Assembly: GCA_026261815.1 (NCBI GenBank)
Contig: JAMPIT010000566.1
Location: forward strand, 24,577,001 to 24,641,000
From: Monarcha castaneiventris obscurior
Lineage: Eukaryota > Chordata > Aves > Passeriformes > Monarchidae
Direction: 5' to 3'
Length of the DNA: 64,000 nt
Part shown: in pieces, positions 48,542-62,280 of the stretch
Position numbering within the stretch: the stretch's first letter is position 1
Layout of the letters: every line of letters begins with the position of its first letter
The notes under the pieces: generated by a model
Told to the model about the DNA's origin: nothing
The model's database searches: none
The model's input: the letters and a program-made list of their open reading frames with translations, nothing else
Made by a program: the position numbers and the translations under genes

Positions 48542-49765
48542 ACCAGGGCTGAAATTAGTTGATTATGTTCTCTGTCAGGAGATAATAATGTGATTGCATT
48601 CCCAAACAGATGTATGACTTAGCACTTGCTCACTGATGCCAGAGAGCGAAGCCAGAAACAATTTCTATGGGCTGATGTCACACACCATATAATTGTAGCT
48701 AAAAATTATGCTGGAGCTTATCTTACCAGTCATTTGTCCCAGGGCTGTAAGAGGGGCTCTGAAAGTTACTATCAGCACAGAGTTCAATGTGCTGCTTCCA
48801 CATTTTTCCTGGTAAAACATGAAGACTTAGTGAAATGTTATTAATCAGAAACCCTTATTGAGTCAGACAACAAACATGCCTGCTTGCACATGCTAATGTG
48901 TTTTCTCCCCTGACAGCTCTTCATCCTTGTACCAAATAAAGTTCTGTAATGTTCTGAGCAATGATTTCTAAAGCTTCTCTGCAAGACTTTCCTGCTAATA
49001 CCTCTGCTAAAGCCATTTGGTTGTAAAGTTACCAGATTCTTGTTGTTATTCCCTTGGTGGACATCAAGAACCGATTCCCAAGCTCTCTATACATGCCTTC
49101 TACAGCACAGCTCAAGGCCTCTCAACAGTGTACGCAATCCTGAAAGTCGACAACTTTCAAGGAGAAAAGGCTAAGTTCAAACTGTGCTTTCAAGATGCAG
49201 AAAACAGACATTGCTGCTCCTGTCCCAATCCTAGATTGTGACTCTTGCTTCTGGGATCTCCTCTTCCTCCCCAAAATAGCTGTAAGTCTACTCATCCAAA
49301 CCCTTTTCTTGGCGGCAGCAACAGTAGCTGGCAGCCTGGCTTTCTAGGACACTGTCACACCACTGGGAGTAGCCAACAGCCATTTAGCTGCCTCCAGCCT
49401 CCTCTGTTTACCCACCACAGAACTCTCTCTGCTTTCACATGTTGAAGGATTGCTGTGTTACTTCCTTAACTTGGTCTTTCATTCCTGTGTCTTTGTCTGC
49501 TGGCTTCCCCTTAAATTGTTTTTGGTGTGAAGTGTGTTGAGCAAATGGGGCATCAAGGTGCAGTGGAAGCCTGACTGACTGGAAGTGGATCAGAATCAGT
49601 GTGTTGTTTCTTATCTGTGTCATTCCTCTGAGTTTTATTCAGAATTAGATTTGCCTTATTTTTTTTCTCCAGGAGTGTCACAACTTCTACTCATATATTC
49701 ATTCAGCAAGCTGCTGCAACAGCAGGTCCCTTTCTGATGGACTGCTGCCTCTTTAGGTTTTCATT
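48542..49765. other. Unique noncoding DNA
   Basis: No gene recognised. The short frames at 48626-49445 show no domains. Confidence 0.4.
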
Positions 49766-50860
49766 TTGTAATTGTGTATCTGTTGTCTTTTTCTTTTTGG
49801 TGCTCTGCATTTGTCTTTATTGAATTTCAAGTTTCACATCCAATGTATCAAGATCAATTAGTTTTCTGATACTGTCTTCTCTTATGTGCTTGACATTATG
49901 TCACCACAAACACCTTAAGTGTATTCTCTACTCTGTCCCCCAAGTAATTAATGAACACATTGAATCAAACTGGATCTAGGACAATTCAGTACAGAATCTT
50001 GCTTGAATTATACCTACACTGGTAATGTATTTGCAGCATTTGTGGTTTAAATGCACTTTCAGCTATTTTATGGGGATTTTATTTAGGCTGTATTTCTGCA
50101 ATTTTTTATGGCAAGATAATGCAAAACAAACTCAAAAAACCATATCAAAGTATAGGTATATCACCTATATACAGTATAGATATTACTGTGTCTTTTTCAA
50201 TTGCCAGAGCAGCTGTCCTTCTGAAAGGGGTGAGTAGATTGATTTGATGTGATTTGCTCCTGACAAATCTTCATCAGCAGTTTTAATCACTTTAATATCC
50301 TAAAGATGTTTATATATTGAGTATTTAATTCTTTGTCTAGTGTTGCTTCTGACACTCAATGGCTATGGTCTCCTATTTCCCCTTTTTAATGATAGTACTA
50401 TGCTGACTTCTCTGCAGTCTTTTGAATTCTTTCCTTCCCCTCCTGAAGTTGTCAAAGATAGTTCTAATGCCTTGGGGATTGCTTTGGGTGATTCTTTGAG
50501 TTCTCAGTGTTGAATTTCATCAGGAACTAACTTAAATATATTTGAAATAACTAAATGGCACTGAACCTACCCTTCCTCTGTTCTGGCCTTCATACTGTTC
50601 TTTTTTAAATGAATTGCAGTACCATTTGCTCCCAGTTAATCTTCTTTGCGAAGACTGAAGCAAAATGGGAAGATTCAGCTTTCTTTATGCCTGTTATTTG
50701 CTGCCCTCCCCCATTAAATGGTGAACCTACACTTTCTTTTATCTCCCTCTGATTTCAAATGTGTGTCCTTACTGGTATTAATTAATTTTGACTTTAACAC
50801 TTCTAATTTTATCCTCCATGCTTACACTGCCTCACTATAAGCATCCTGTGGATACAGATG
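49766..50860 (-). mobile_element. Long fossil of a CR1-type LINE reverse transcriptase
   Basis: The plus strand is the antisense of a CR1-type second reading frame for about 1.1 kb. At 49941-49981 the minus strand reads VLDPV*FNVFINYL, against the CR1 motif VLGPVLFNIFINDLD, with one stop codon. At 49893-49918 the 'KFADDTKLGG' active-site region is recognisable at DNA level but frame-broken. At 50141-50168 VIYLYF..DMV remains of motif 'VIYLDFSKAFDTV', so one catalytic Asp is lost. The word order continues past the RT core to about 50840 (TTCTAATTTTATCCTCCATG). It is dead and very old, and its subfamily is unlike the recent bird CR1 at 23030. Length is unusual for a bird genome, where CR1 copies are mostly short 3' ends. 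Confidence 0.82.
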
Positions 50861-53800
50861 AAAGCGTTTAATTTATTTTACCAGAGTGTTTGAAAGAAGT
50901 CACCCCAAGACAGCCCCTTACTCTTCATTGCCATCCCACTGGTAGAGGTTACTGCCTCCATAGGTGACATGTTCCTAGTTTTTCATGATGGTACACGGGG
51001 TGGGGGTTAGTGTAAATCATTGCTACAGTGAAACACAAAAGCTGCTCTGCAATACTCATGGTCATATCTTGCTTTTCCTATTTGTTTTTTGGTTTTCAAA
51101 GACCTCTGTATTTTTGTCTTGCTCTTCTTCCTACTTCCTTCCACACTGGCAGTTCTGCTGTTGTGCTTTTCATGTAACATTTTTCAATAGCTTCTAGATC
51201 TTTGACAGTTCTGTTCTCAGAGTTGCTTATCCAGGAATACTTACTTCAAGAAATTTCCCTAAGTTTACAAAATACATTTATTTTGGAAAGCATGATTAGT
51301 TATAAAAAAATTAAAAAGAGATATTTACAAACCCTGGAGTAAACAAAAGAAATATCTTTTTAAAAGAAGGCTAAAATATTTCTCCCAGAGGCCTGTAAAG
51401 CATGCACCTTTTATGTGAATCAGAAGTTTGATGACTTTTTTTTGCAATTAGAAAACTTTTCAGACACTTAACTCAGACTACCTTTGGTTCACATGCATAA
51501 TTGTAATTTGACATGCATTCCAAATGAGCAGACATATAAAGTAGTAAAAATTGTCTAAGAACTAATGCATTTCATTATCATATTAGTCTCTGCTTGTCCT
51601 CTATAAGCCCTGATTTGCATAGCAAAACTGAGTGGCAATGAAAGGTCTAAAGTAAGAAAGTGAGCTTTGTTGTTGCAGAGCTCTCAAAGTTGAGTGTGAA
51701 GCATGGGTGGTCTCATTCGCTATTCTCAGCCTTTTCCTTGTCTTGTGAAGCAGTTGTCAGAGAACCTTTCAGTCTTGCCATGACATGGTTAGTACAGCTA
51801 CAGTCCCAAGGCAAAGAATATTTGATCAGATGCTATTGCTAACAATGTAGAAAGAATTGGTGTATTGGAGGAACCAATCAATTGTACATCTAAAAGAAAC
51901 TAATATGCTTCAGAGGAAGATGCTCATTGTCTTTAATCTGCTACATCCTTGTAGTGTTATTGAATACCTTTGGACTTACTGGTTCAGAGGATAGCATTTT
52001 TCTGTGCTTAAAATTATCAGCCATCATCCTATTGATATATAGATAAGAATTCTACTGTGAGTGCTTTAATTGTTAACTTTTTCTTGGCTGGGGAAAGGAA
52101 ATTCTTTTACCTACAAGCCAGAGTGACATGGTGAGACTAATTAGAATTCAATATACTTGAAAATACTGCTGCAAATGTGTAGCCATACCGAAAGTTTAAG
52201 GAAAAAATAAGCTCAGAATGAAGGATAAAGAATAAAAAAGGGAAAATGTTTATTCGTTCTTTTCCAAGATTTTTTTCATTTCATCTGGGGGAAAATGGTT
52301 TTAGCTGTAATGCCTATGACATCCGTACTAGAAATTTCTTCTAGGAAAATACACTGAAATAAGTTTTTCTACTATGCCATTCATTAAAGAGGTCAGTTTT
52401 GAGGTGGCAAGTAGTCAATTAATTCCAGTTGCAAAGGAGTAGGCAGGATCTCAGCCTCTTAAAGAGAAGGAACATAAATGAGAGATTTTTGATCAGCTAA
52501 ACCTGGTAATTTCTTCTGAGGATACTTAAAGAACTGCAAGGTGAATCATATGGCTGTTCAGTTATTTTTGAGAACTTTGCAAGGGTGAATGGATTGCCAG
52601 GAAATTGTCTCTGGACAGCTATGGTTTCTATCTTTAAAATAAATGGTATTGAGAAATTACAGGCCACCTGAGTATTTTCAATTTCTAAAAGAAATGAGCA
52701 ATCAAATGAATTATTTCTAAGCACCTGAGAAATAAGGAGATGAGGAATGGTTCCCATTGATTTGCCAAGAACAAACAACATGAAAGAAATATAATTTATT
52801 TCTCAAAGTGGGTAACAGACCTTGCTCACTGAGAAGAAACAACAGATGTTATCTTTCCAAATCTTAGTAAAACTCACACTGTCTCACATGATATTTACAT
52901 AAGCAAGCAAAGGAAAAAAAAACTAATGACAAAGAAATTAATGGACATGTATGAGTTTGAAAACTGTACTGAGACAATAAGTTAGTGATGCTTCACTGTC
53001 AAAATGGAAGACCAAATTATATGGACTTTAACAGAAGTCTGTCCTTGTTGTTGTACTATCTGATACTGTTAATAACCTGGATGGTGGAAGAGAGAAACGT
53101 CCATTTTAGCACTGCAAGGCATGTAAATCCTTTTGTTGAGCCTGTGCCAGACAGATATGAATAACTTTGTTTTTTCCGCCTTCTTGCTGCAGCCAAGTAG
53201 TTAGGAATACAATTATGCTAGCTTGCCCACTTAAGAGAGTTCCCTTCTAAAAAATACACCCTGCCTTATACTAGAAGGGATTGGGCACCCCCAGGCTGAG
53301 CTCCCAGAGTAAGGTGCAGTCACTTTTCATCCAGCAATGGTTGCCTCCCCAGTTCTCTACACTGAAACTCCTCACACTCAATAAGCATGGCTGCATATTC
53401 ACCAAATTAATGTAGATGCTGCTGTTTGTGTGCTGAGTGTGTGGGGAGAGCGGGAGCAAGCACGCTGTTCAATGGCTGGGCTCATGTCAGTCATAAAAAA
53501 TGCGTAGGATGCAGGACTGATAAGCATTTTCAGATATGACACTGCAGCCAACTGAATCAGTTGTCTGACTGCCAAACACATCATTAATTTAGACATAATG
53601 GCAATGAAACAATCAGCAAGTAAAGGGGGATGGGTCTGAAAGGCAAAAGCCAATAGGTTTCATAAAAAAAAAATCTAAAGCAAAAAAGGATTTTGTTTGG
53701 CTTTGTTTGCTCTCATTTGCTGGTATGTTGAACTCTACTAATTGATTCCATTAATAGGAGACCCGTCTTTGTGAGGAGACTGGAGTTTTAAGGACAAATG

Positions 53801-54906
53801 CTTTTACAGGTTGCGTATATAATAAAATTGATGTATTTGGCCTCTTAGGCAAGATGCAAAACAACATCCTTGAAGTTCCATTAGTGGAACACAGTGTTTA
53901 CATGTACATGATCTCCATAAGGACATCCTTACCAGCATACTTTAAAAAATTACCAAAAGTTGAGAAAACTGCAAGCAGCATTCCTAAGGGAAGGATAAGG
54001 GAAGGTATCTTCCAATACAAAGATCTGCCACACTTTCCATTAGACAGTGGCAATTTCTTAATCCTGAAGAACTCCATGCCTAGGGCCTGCTTGCCCTGTT
54101 CTTCAGTGGTGCTTTTAACTGCTTTTACCAGTCAGGCATGGACTGCTCTGTTTTGCAAAGCCAGTCAGTGTAAGAATTTAAAGGGAACTTTTTAGGACAA
54201 AATTGAAAATTTGGATTTTAAATTACCAAAGGAAAATTCTCTGTGGGAGTACATCTCCTTTCATTATGTTCAAGATGCTGCTTTCACATAGGAAGGCATC
54301 TGCCATATGATAATGTTGATATTCTGCATCTGAGTCACCAGAAGTCAATGGAATAAGTAGAGTTTTTCTTGTGGATTAATAATATCCACAGATAAGGAAA
54401 ACCACTGGGTTCACACACTCAGGGCTCATTAACAACATATGTTAGGCAGAATATAAGATTCTGGACAAATGTTAAAAAGCAGTGTGGTTGAGTTCAGTAA
54501 ATACTACTGGCATGTCCTCCAGTGTATTGCCAGTGAGATGGTCCATGCTCAAATCTATTTATCTTGCAGCAGAAAGAAGTGATCTTGTATTCCTTCCAGT
54601 CCACGGTCAGGACACTCTCACTCCTGCTTAAGACCATATTGTATTCAATTCTCTACATTCTTCAATCAGCTTGCTTTCTTTCAATCACATGTGGAACAAC
54701 AATGCTGACAATTATAAACAAAAGCACAGGTCACCAGGAGATGGCCTTCTTTTTATACAAGCCATGTGAAATGTGTAAGAACACTGGTAATGCTCAGCCA
54801 GGTTTATATTCTTTCTAGAAGGAGAAAACACTACGTGCAAAAACACAGAACAGTACCAAGAATAAATTAAGACTGATGAAATTCATAGGAGGACAGTTAG
54901 ACCCAG
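50861..54906. other. Unique noncoding DNA
   Basis: No gene recognised. The part at 51270-51570 is AT-rich, non-repetitive and holds words such as ATGCATAATTGTAATTTGAC, so it is a weak regulatory candidate. An exon or regulatory element elsewhere cannot be excluded. Confidence 0.4.
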
Positions 54907-55280
54907 TATCCTGGTTTCAGCTGACAGAGTCAATTTTCTTCTTAGTAGCTGGTACAGTGTCGGGTTTAGGATTTAGTATGAGAATAATGAGAACATGCTG
55001 ATATTCTGCTAAGTAGTGTTTACCCTAAGTCAAGGACTGTTCAGTTTGCCATGCTCTGCCAGTGAAGAGCTGCACATAAAGCCATGAGGGAGCTCAGCCA
55101 GGAAGGCCGACCTGATCTGGCCAAAAGGGCATGTTATAGTATAGAATGTCATGCTCAGTGTATAAACTGTGGGGGGACTGGCTCAAATCAATCACTGCTC
55201 AGGGAAGTCTGGGCATCTGTTGGAGAGTGATCAACAAATGTATTGTGCACCACTTGTCTGTCTTGGGTTTTACGCCTCTC

Positions 55281-55325
<45 letters not shown>

Positions 55326-55443
55326 CAGTAATAAACCCCTGTTCTTATCTCAAACTATTGGTTCTACCTTTTTTCCCCACTTGGTGGGGAAAGAGGGAGT
55401 GATTGCATGGTACTTAGTTGTCAGCTGGCATTAAACCATAACA
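54907..55443 (+). mobile_element. Solo LTR of a bird endogenous retrovirus, with internal (TAA)n
   Basis: It runs from TATCCTGGTTTCAGCTGACA to TTAAACCATAACA. The flanks CCCAG (54902-54906) and TCCAG (55444-55448) fit a 5-base target duplication with one mismatch. Its TATA box is intact (TATAAA at 55161-55166) and an AATAAA poly-A signal lies at 55330-55335. A pure TAA array fills 55281-55321 just before that signal. It belongs to the same family as the copy at 10107-10664, which is in the opposite orientation. There is no internal viral sequence or gene. Confidence 0.88.
55281..55321. repeat. (TAA)n microsatellite inside an LTR
   Basis: About 13 uninterrupted TAA units, followed by AACAACAGTAATAAA. 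It sits between the transcription start region and the poly-A signal of the LTR. The reading frames through it give Ile or Asn runs, which have no meaning as proteins. Confidence 0.95.
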
Positions 55444-58259
55444 TCCAGGTAGAGAAACCGGAGAATAGTGTGCTTCTGGAAACCATTTGAGTACATGAGA
55501 CATTACGAAATATTCCAGTGATTGTGTAAGTTTATTTAATTGTGACAGTTCCCCTCATCAGGGTCTGCCCCACCAGCAAAAACCAGGGGATGTCCTGCTT
55601 CCAGTTTGTTATAACTTCTTGCTATTATCTGGTTTCAAGGGATCTCAGGCTGGATTTTGTTGTATATGAATTGGCATTAATCATTTCTTACTTATGGACA
55701 ATCTCAAATTTATTCGAAGTTAAAGAAAGACCTTCTCATTCTTTGAAGACCCTCCCTGTGCATCTATATGAAATCTAGATGGTAAGCAGTATGCCACTGT
55801 GTCCAAAATGTAAGTACTGATGGTCTAGCACCAATGGAAAATATAAACTAAATAATGTATCCTACCACTTCAGAATTTGTCCCTATGAAGGACTGCAATG
55901 GTTGAAAAGAATGTCTGCTTGTTAGGAAAAAAAAAAGGAAATTCCATCAACTCCTGAAGTTCATGCTCTGTGAAAAAAGTTGTGGTTTTGGAAATTTCTC
56001 TCTATAACCTATCAGTGATATATCTGGATGCTGGTAGTATGGATTATCAAAGAAGAACTTGCAACTGGACAACGTTCGTACAGGCAAAATGCAGTGGCTG
56101 TATTCATCTTACTTGGCTTTAGGGCCACAGTGAAAAAGGCTGCGTGTGAATCATTTGTCTAATGGATGGAGGAAAAGTGGCTCCTCCAGAACTTTCTTTC
56201 CAGATACAAATACCCCAATTTTTTAATGAGCTTTTGGGACAAAAAACTGTCTTTTTGAAAAAAAACCCCAAACTTGTATTAAAGGACATGTCTTACGATC
56301 AGTGGATTCTGCTATTCCACAAGTAACAATAATAAGGAAAGGGTTATAGTTATATGCATAAAAATTAAGGTATAAATGTCTGCTGCCAACAGAATGTTCT
56401 CAAAACTGCTCACAAGGTGGCTTGTCAGAGAGCAAGACAGTACTTTTAAATATGGCCTTGATTTTTATTCCAAGTTGATTTAATTTTATGTGGTTTTTTT
56501 TCAGAACTGTTGCTGTTACTTAAGTGCAGAATCTTACTACTGGAAAAAACTCTCATTATTTAATAACATAAAGCTGAAAATATGTGGAGTGGCTTCTGAA
56601 AATTGCCTTCTGTAATTTTAAGCATTTATTTTGTTTTGAAAGATAGCACTTCTTAGTAGAAAGAAAACCTTTTAAAACATGGATGCTGCAGTGCTATTTT
56701 CATGGATCTACAGGCATCCAGACTGAATCAATAGTTCTAAGAGGAATGCAAACTTTACCATTCATCTTAATGGACTGTTTACTTCAAAGACCATTTATAA
56801 CCTTGTAAACATTTTTATTATTTATTGATTTACTTGCTTACTAGAATGAAAGTTCAACCTTTTTTCTGTAACAAATTGAGTTTTTTGAGTGTAGCTTTTA
56901 AGCTGTGCTCCCCCCTCTATCTGGTCCCCACCCTGGCAATTTCACCAGTACACTGCAGACGAACGGGCTGATTTTCCACTCAAAACCACACTTCTGAAAG
57001 TAAAGATCTTCCTTAATCATTAGGTAGGACATCTGTTATCCCTAGAAGCCAATGCCCACGAGAAGTTCAAGGAAAGGAGGGAATAACCAGCTGTCTGGGC
57101 AGATACAGTTGCTAAAGCTGACAACTGAGAAATCAAAAGCTAGCAGCTGGTTTCCACCAGAATTAGAACAAGGCCTGGTAGTGTTCGTTTTGCTCCCAAG
57201 GGCAATTCATAGACTGCTTCATGATGCTGTCCATTGATGTGAGGAACTAAGGGTTCCCTAACTAACAGAACTGATTTAAACTATCAGCAGAGAGTAGACA
57301 GAAGCAGTATCAGTGATGAAAACATAAGAAACTTATTCCTGCACATAAGTGCAAATTTTGGTGGAGGGAAGGTAAAACAAACCAAACCACTGTCATCTTT
57401 CATTGCTGAATGTCCTTGTAGGATGCTTGAGTCTTTCAGACTGGAGAGTGAATTTCTTTTTTTATACAATACAAATCTTCACTAATGTTTATTTGTGTAA
57501 CACAGTCTCATGTAACACATGGATATGGATATGCATCTGCATCAATTTGTTTCACAGTCTTGCTCTGTAATAAATTTAATTTCAATACTGGAAATTTCAC
57601 TAAAATGAGAAATATAAAGTGATGTCACAGCTCCTGAAAGTATTCTAGCATCTTAAACTGGTAAAACATATTTTCTGCTGAAAAAAATAGGACATTAGTT
57701 TTACATACACTTCTAGCCAAAGGAAACAGTTCACACTGTGGGCAGACAACTGTTATGTCCAGTCCACTGATGAAGCAACCATAGGCTCTTCATTCATTGA
57801 AGAAGATGGAGAGGTGGAATACTTGAACTGACAGAGAAACTCTGCTGCCAGAGGTAGGAAGGCATCCTTATAAAGACTGCCCAAATAACCAGCCTAAGAA
57901 GAACAAGCAGGCATAAATGAGATGACCCAGTGACAGCAATACCAAGAACTGAACGCTTCCTCCCTCTGACAGAAGAGTAATAAACCTGCAACCACCACCT
58001 CTTACAAACCAAGAGGAAGGTAACTCCACCAGAGTGCATGTTAACAAGATAATAAAGCATTTATCCAGCATTTGTTATGCTGTGGGAGGAGCTCACTCTT
58101 CAGTGGGCTCAGACCCGCCACGGGTAACTCAGCACCTTCCTCTCCCACTGATGGCAAGAGACCAGAGATCTTGTGCCCAGCTCTTCCTTGAGCTAAACTG
58201 ACACAGACCAAGAAACAGGGTTTATTTATTCTGTAAGAATAGCTTCCCCCCCCAATTTC
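55444..58259. other. Unique noncoding DNA
   Basis: No gene or recent repeat recognised. The overlapping minus-strand frames near 57794-58071 have no domain. Confidence 0.4.
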
Positions 58260-58530
58260 AATTCATATTAGAATGAATTAAACTGCAAGTACAGAGCGCA
58301 GCAGGGAGTTTTATAGTCTAATCTGAAATGGATGTGCCAGATTCCATCGCTAAAATCCATAATCAGCCACGAGATGGTTCAGCAGATGAGTCTGATATTG
58401 AGTAGGTGTCCCTCAGTCTACATACTTTTCTGTACGGCTATTGTCTCAAAAAAATCTCGTGATGTCTCTTTCATGGGCTGAAAGCCCGTCCCAGTGTCAG
58501 TCAAACAGATGGTACAAAAATAGAGCCTCC
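58260..58530. promoter_or_regulatory. Candidate conserved noncoding block
   Basis: A non-repetitive stretch with retained CpG words (CAGAGCGCAGC, CCATCGCTAAAA, GCCACGAGATGG, CTGTACGGC, TCTCGTGATG, GCCCGTCCC) in an otherwise CpG-poor desert. It also has ATTA words and a TAATC site. Retained CpGs and the lack of simple repeats suggest constraint. Inference. Confidence 0.3.
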
Positions 58531-60274
58531 CCTTGAGGTAACAAAGAACAGAGACAATTCCTTAGTAGTCTAAACCACAATCCTGGTCTGGCCCATGCAA
58601 GGTGTCATATTTAGAAGACACAGCAAGGGGTCTGTGAGGGATGGTCAGAGAACAACTTTCTCACAAAAAGCACAGCATACCACCGAGGACCTCAGCATGC
58701 TCAGGACTGTGAATTCCTTGAACAATACCCAGGGTCCTCAGTACACCTTGTGGATCAAAACTGCAGGAGTCTAAGGTCTGGGTTACTTTTTCCTGAGAGT
58801 GGTGATGAGACAGCAATTAAACCCACTAATGTCCTCATGAATCATTTTAGTTCTTTGCTGGTTCAAGACTAATTAAAGCATTTTGTTATAAAACCTCTTA
58901 AATAAAAACTCCTAAACTTTAATTTCTAACAGTGCCTCTTCTTTATATGATAAGGAAAACAGACATTTTCCCTGACAATCTTGAAGCAAAAAGAACTTTT
59001 GACCGATGTGGTGACTTCATCCCTATTTATTGATCCTTTCGCTTCCAGAAGGCCCAGTAGAACCACTGTTTCTTTCAAAACCATCTTGCTCCACAGATAC
59101 TTAGATAATGCGTTATTTTGTGTCTGTGTCTTTCCATACCTACTCCTGAAATTCCCTCTCAGCTTTCCTAATTCCTGTTCTGCCTTTTACCTCTTATAAA
59201 TTGTGCTGTTGTCTTCAATCGGATTTGAATCCCTTTCTCCAAAGGACATGTCCCTAACAGAATAATAATCCTGATGCCTGCCATCTAAATCTGGTGTTTT
59301 TCCAAAGTTTCCTTTTAAATTCCTCTTTTGTTTAGTTATCTGTTCTTTATGTTAATCAATCATAATACACTTAAGTGGTTACCACTGCTGATTTTACATC
59401 TGCTCACTCTTAACATACAGCATGAAATTAGGTAAAATTAAATTTGAACAAATATAGATTTGGTTTTTTTAAGCAATTGTAATCTCAGTTTCCAGTCTAA
59501 GTAAAGTTTAGCTCTAGGTCAGCATGAGTTAATGTTCTGTCCAAAGCAGATGGTTCAATCCTGTCCAAAACTGCAGCGTCAGGGTATGGTATGTACAAGC
59601 ACTAGCGTATGATTATTTAAATAGCAATCCCCCCTGCTTTGCAGTTTTCGCTAGTTTCCTATATTTAAGTGAAGAGCCTCTGAGTACTGACTGAAGTAGA
59701 GAAAATGGGCTATTTAGGTCTTTTAATACATTCCAGTGTTCTTGTATTTGCTACGAATATAGAAGTCAAATATAGCCTATCTAGTGATTCAAAGATATTA
59801 GAGTGATTAACATTGCTTGGATGACCTGAAGCACATCTTGATTTCAAGACTGGCTTGAATGCATGACCATAAAATCATCAGGTTGAGCAACACTTCTGTT
59901 AAGATGTTTAAGGCCAAGATATTTGGATAGATGCATTAGGAACCATTAGCTATAAAAACGCCCTTCACGGCAAACCCTATTTCTTTCCATGTTTTGGGTG
60001 TTTTTTTTAATGATTCTGTGATGTCATAACCTTTAAAAAATTCACTTTTACTCTCTGCCAGTGTTCAGATAGAGACATAGGCTGGGCTTCCTGATTTACC
60101 TGCATGTAGGTAATATTCTTGGAATTATCCATTTGGTGTATCATTTCACTGTCATAAATGAGGACAAGCACCACTCAAAGGAAATATTTCTATTCACATA
60201 GCATTTGTGCTGTCCCCTACAGGTGTGTGCTAAAATCTGTGAGAAGACAAGTCAGTGTGGCTGAGGCCAGCAGG
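58531..60274. other. Unique noncoding DNA
   Basis: No gene recognised. Nothing stands out beyond ordinary AT-rich sequence. Confidence 0.4.
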
Positions 60275-60345
60275 TGCCCTTCAGCCCAGCACTGTCCCTC
60301 AAGGTAGCCAGGCCACTGCAGCAGATAGGATGAGGGTGCAACGGT
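60275..60345 (-). mobile_element. Old CR1-like LINE 3'-end relic
   Basis: CAGCCCAGCACTGTCCCTCA then GGTAGCCAGGCCACTGCAGC and AGATAGGATGAGGGTGCAAC follow the antisense of the old CR1 3' end ('AGCCCAGTATCCTGTC...CAACAGTGGCCAGTAGCAGATGC...GGGAAGAGTG'). It is short and decayed. This is a lower-confidence memory match. Confidence 0.45.
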
Positions 60346-62280
60346 CTTACACAGGCCTGCAGCAGGGCCTCATCTGATCAGAAATTCTCAAGGAAAAACT
60401 GTTCAATGGAAGAATGGAGAATCCTCCCTGACTCTGCTCTTGGCAATATATGATTTTTGTTCCCTCAGCATATTTGCTTTCATTTGGTGTCCTTCTTCAG
60501 TGTACAGTGAGCTGTGTACTGTCTTTAGCCAGAGGCTGGCACAGTCGTACCTTGCTGCAGAAGCAGATCAATTGACCAGGAAGCTACCTTAGCTAGAATA
60601 TGAAAAGCCTGCCATTCTCATGAAGGCTCAGTGTTGCAAATAAGGGGTCCCTGTGAATCTTCTTCTGAAATCAAGTGTCTGCCACAACTTCACCTTTTCC
60701 TATCCCTTGCCTCCCCTACAAGTAATAATCAACTCAGTGATAAGGACCTTGAACCCACTCCAACTACAGCATGATCCAGGCTCTGAGCTCAGGGTTGTTG
60801 TGCCCCGTTATGTTCTGATGAGATATTTCAACTTTACATATAAAACTTAATCTCACTAAGGAATTAGATGGATTCCACATTCCTTTCTGGATCAATGCCT
60901 AAATTACTAAGGTAGGTAGTTATTATCTAGTTTCTCCTTAAAAAAATCTTATTAATTTCAAAATTACTGAACTGTTCAGTAAAAAAGACATGGAGAGGTA
61001 TTCCAGTTCCAAGAATACCCTATCTTTTAGAGGCCAGTCACTTTTCTGGGTCTGTGAAATATACATAATCTTGTCTTTTCATAGAGAGGAAAAAGCTGAG
61101 GGTAGCTTTCTGTACAGACAAGTGTTTAGACAAAAGGGGAAAAGGGTGGTATCCATCTGTTTTCTGGCACTGCCAGATTAGTGTTTTGGGTTGTTTTCTT
61201 CAGTTGTTTTACTTTTTTTTTTTATTATTCATTTGGGTTTGGGCCTTGTAGATGAGATGGGCCTCTCTTTTGCAAAACCCATGAGGGCTTAAACAGAATC
61301 ACGATGCCTGAGTGCTCTGTGCTGCTTTTGACTTGCCTGCACAGATATATGTATAGAAACAGGGATGAAGGTACCTTTCAGACTTCTCTGGTCTGTGTAC
61401 ATAAATGTAATGCTTTCGAGATTTACAACAGTTTTGAGCACCAGTAATTTCAACCCAGCCTGCACCCTGTACACTTGTGTTCAAAAAATGAACAAGCAAA
61501 GTAGTCTTTCAATGCTTTCAATTAAATTAGTGCCTTCAGAAAAAGAGTTCACACATGAAATGATGCGTGACTGAAACTGGAGGAAACTAAATGAAGACAT
61601 TTAATGTATGATTATTCACTTGAATGGTTACATTATTATACTGTAGAAATATGGCAAATTCCAGTTTCATTCTTAGTGTTGTGAATCCTATACCATGAGC
61701 CCAATGTTAAATGTTGATCCTAAGCCATGTAACACTCACACTGTATGTTTTTGCTTTTGTAATGTTTCTTCAGTTTTCTCAAACACTTTGTGGTATATCT
61801 GGGTCTTAACAAAGATAATTCCAGGCAATAAACACAGCAGATCGCTGTGTTTACTTTTTAAGACCTGTGAGAGATAATAAATATACTGTCACTGAGTTTT
61901 CTGTCCCATTGCTTCCACATGGATGGAGCAGTGCAAATAACAACCATGCTGTCATACTACAGTCTCATTATCTGGAGTGATCTTCCCTGCTTGGGTATTA
62001 TGCCATAACCTAGCTCTTTTCCAATACTTCTCACCTGTCTTTGTCTCTACTTCAGACTGCAATATTTCTGAGGTAAATATTGCTTGTTGATGGATATACG
62101 ATGGATTGATGGAAACATGAGCTTCTTGTGTGTTTTGAATACCTCAGAAATATAAACAAATATAGTACTGCTGTTTTATTTTTACTTCATGGAGGAGAGA
62201 TTTATTTCACATACGTGAAAATGTCTTCCTTCTGGCATTTCAGATAATCCTAACAGTAATTCAGTAATAAGGCTGACAGT
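60346..62280. other. Unique noncoding DNA
   Basis: No gene recognised. A T-rich low-complexity patch lies near 61206-61230. Confidence 0.4.
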
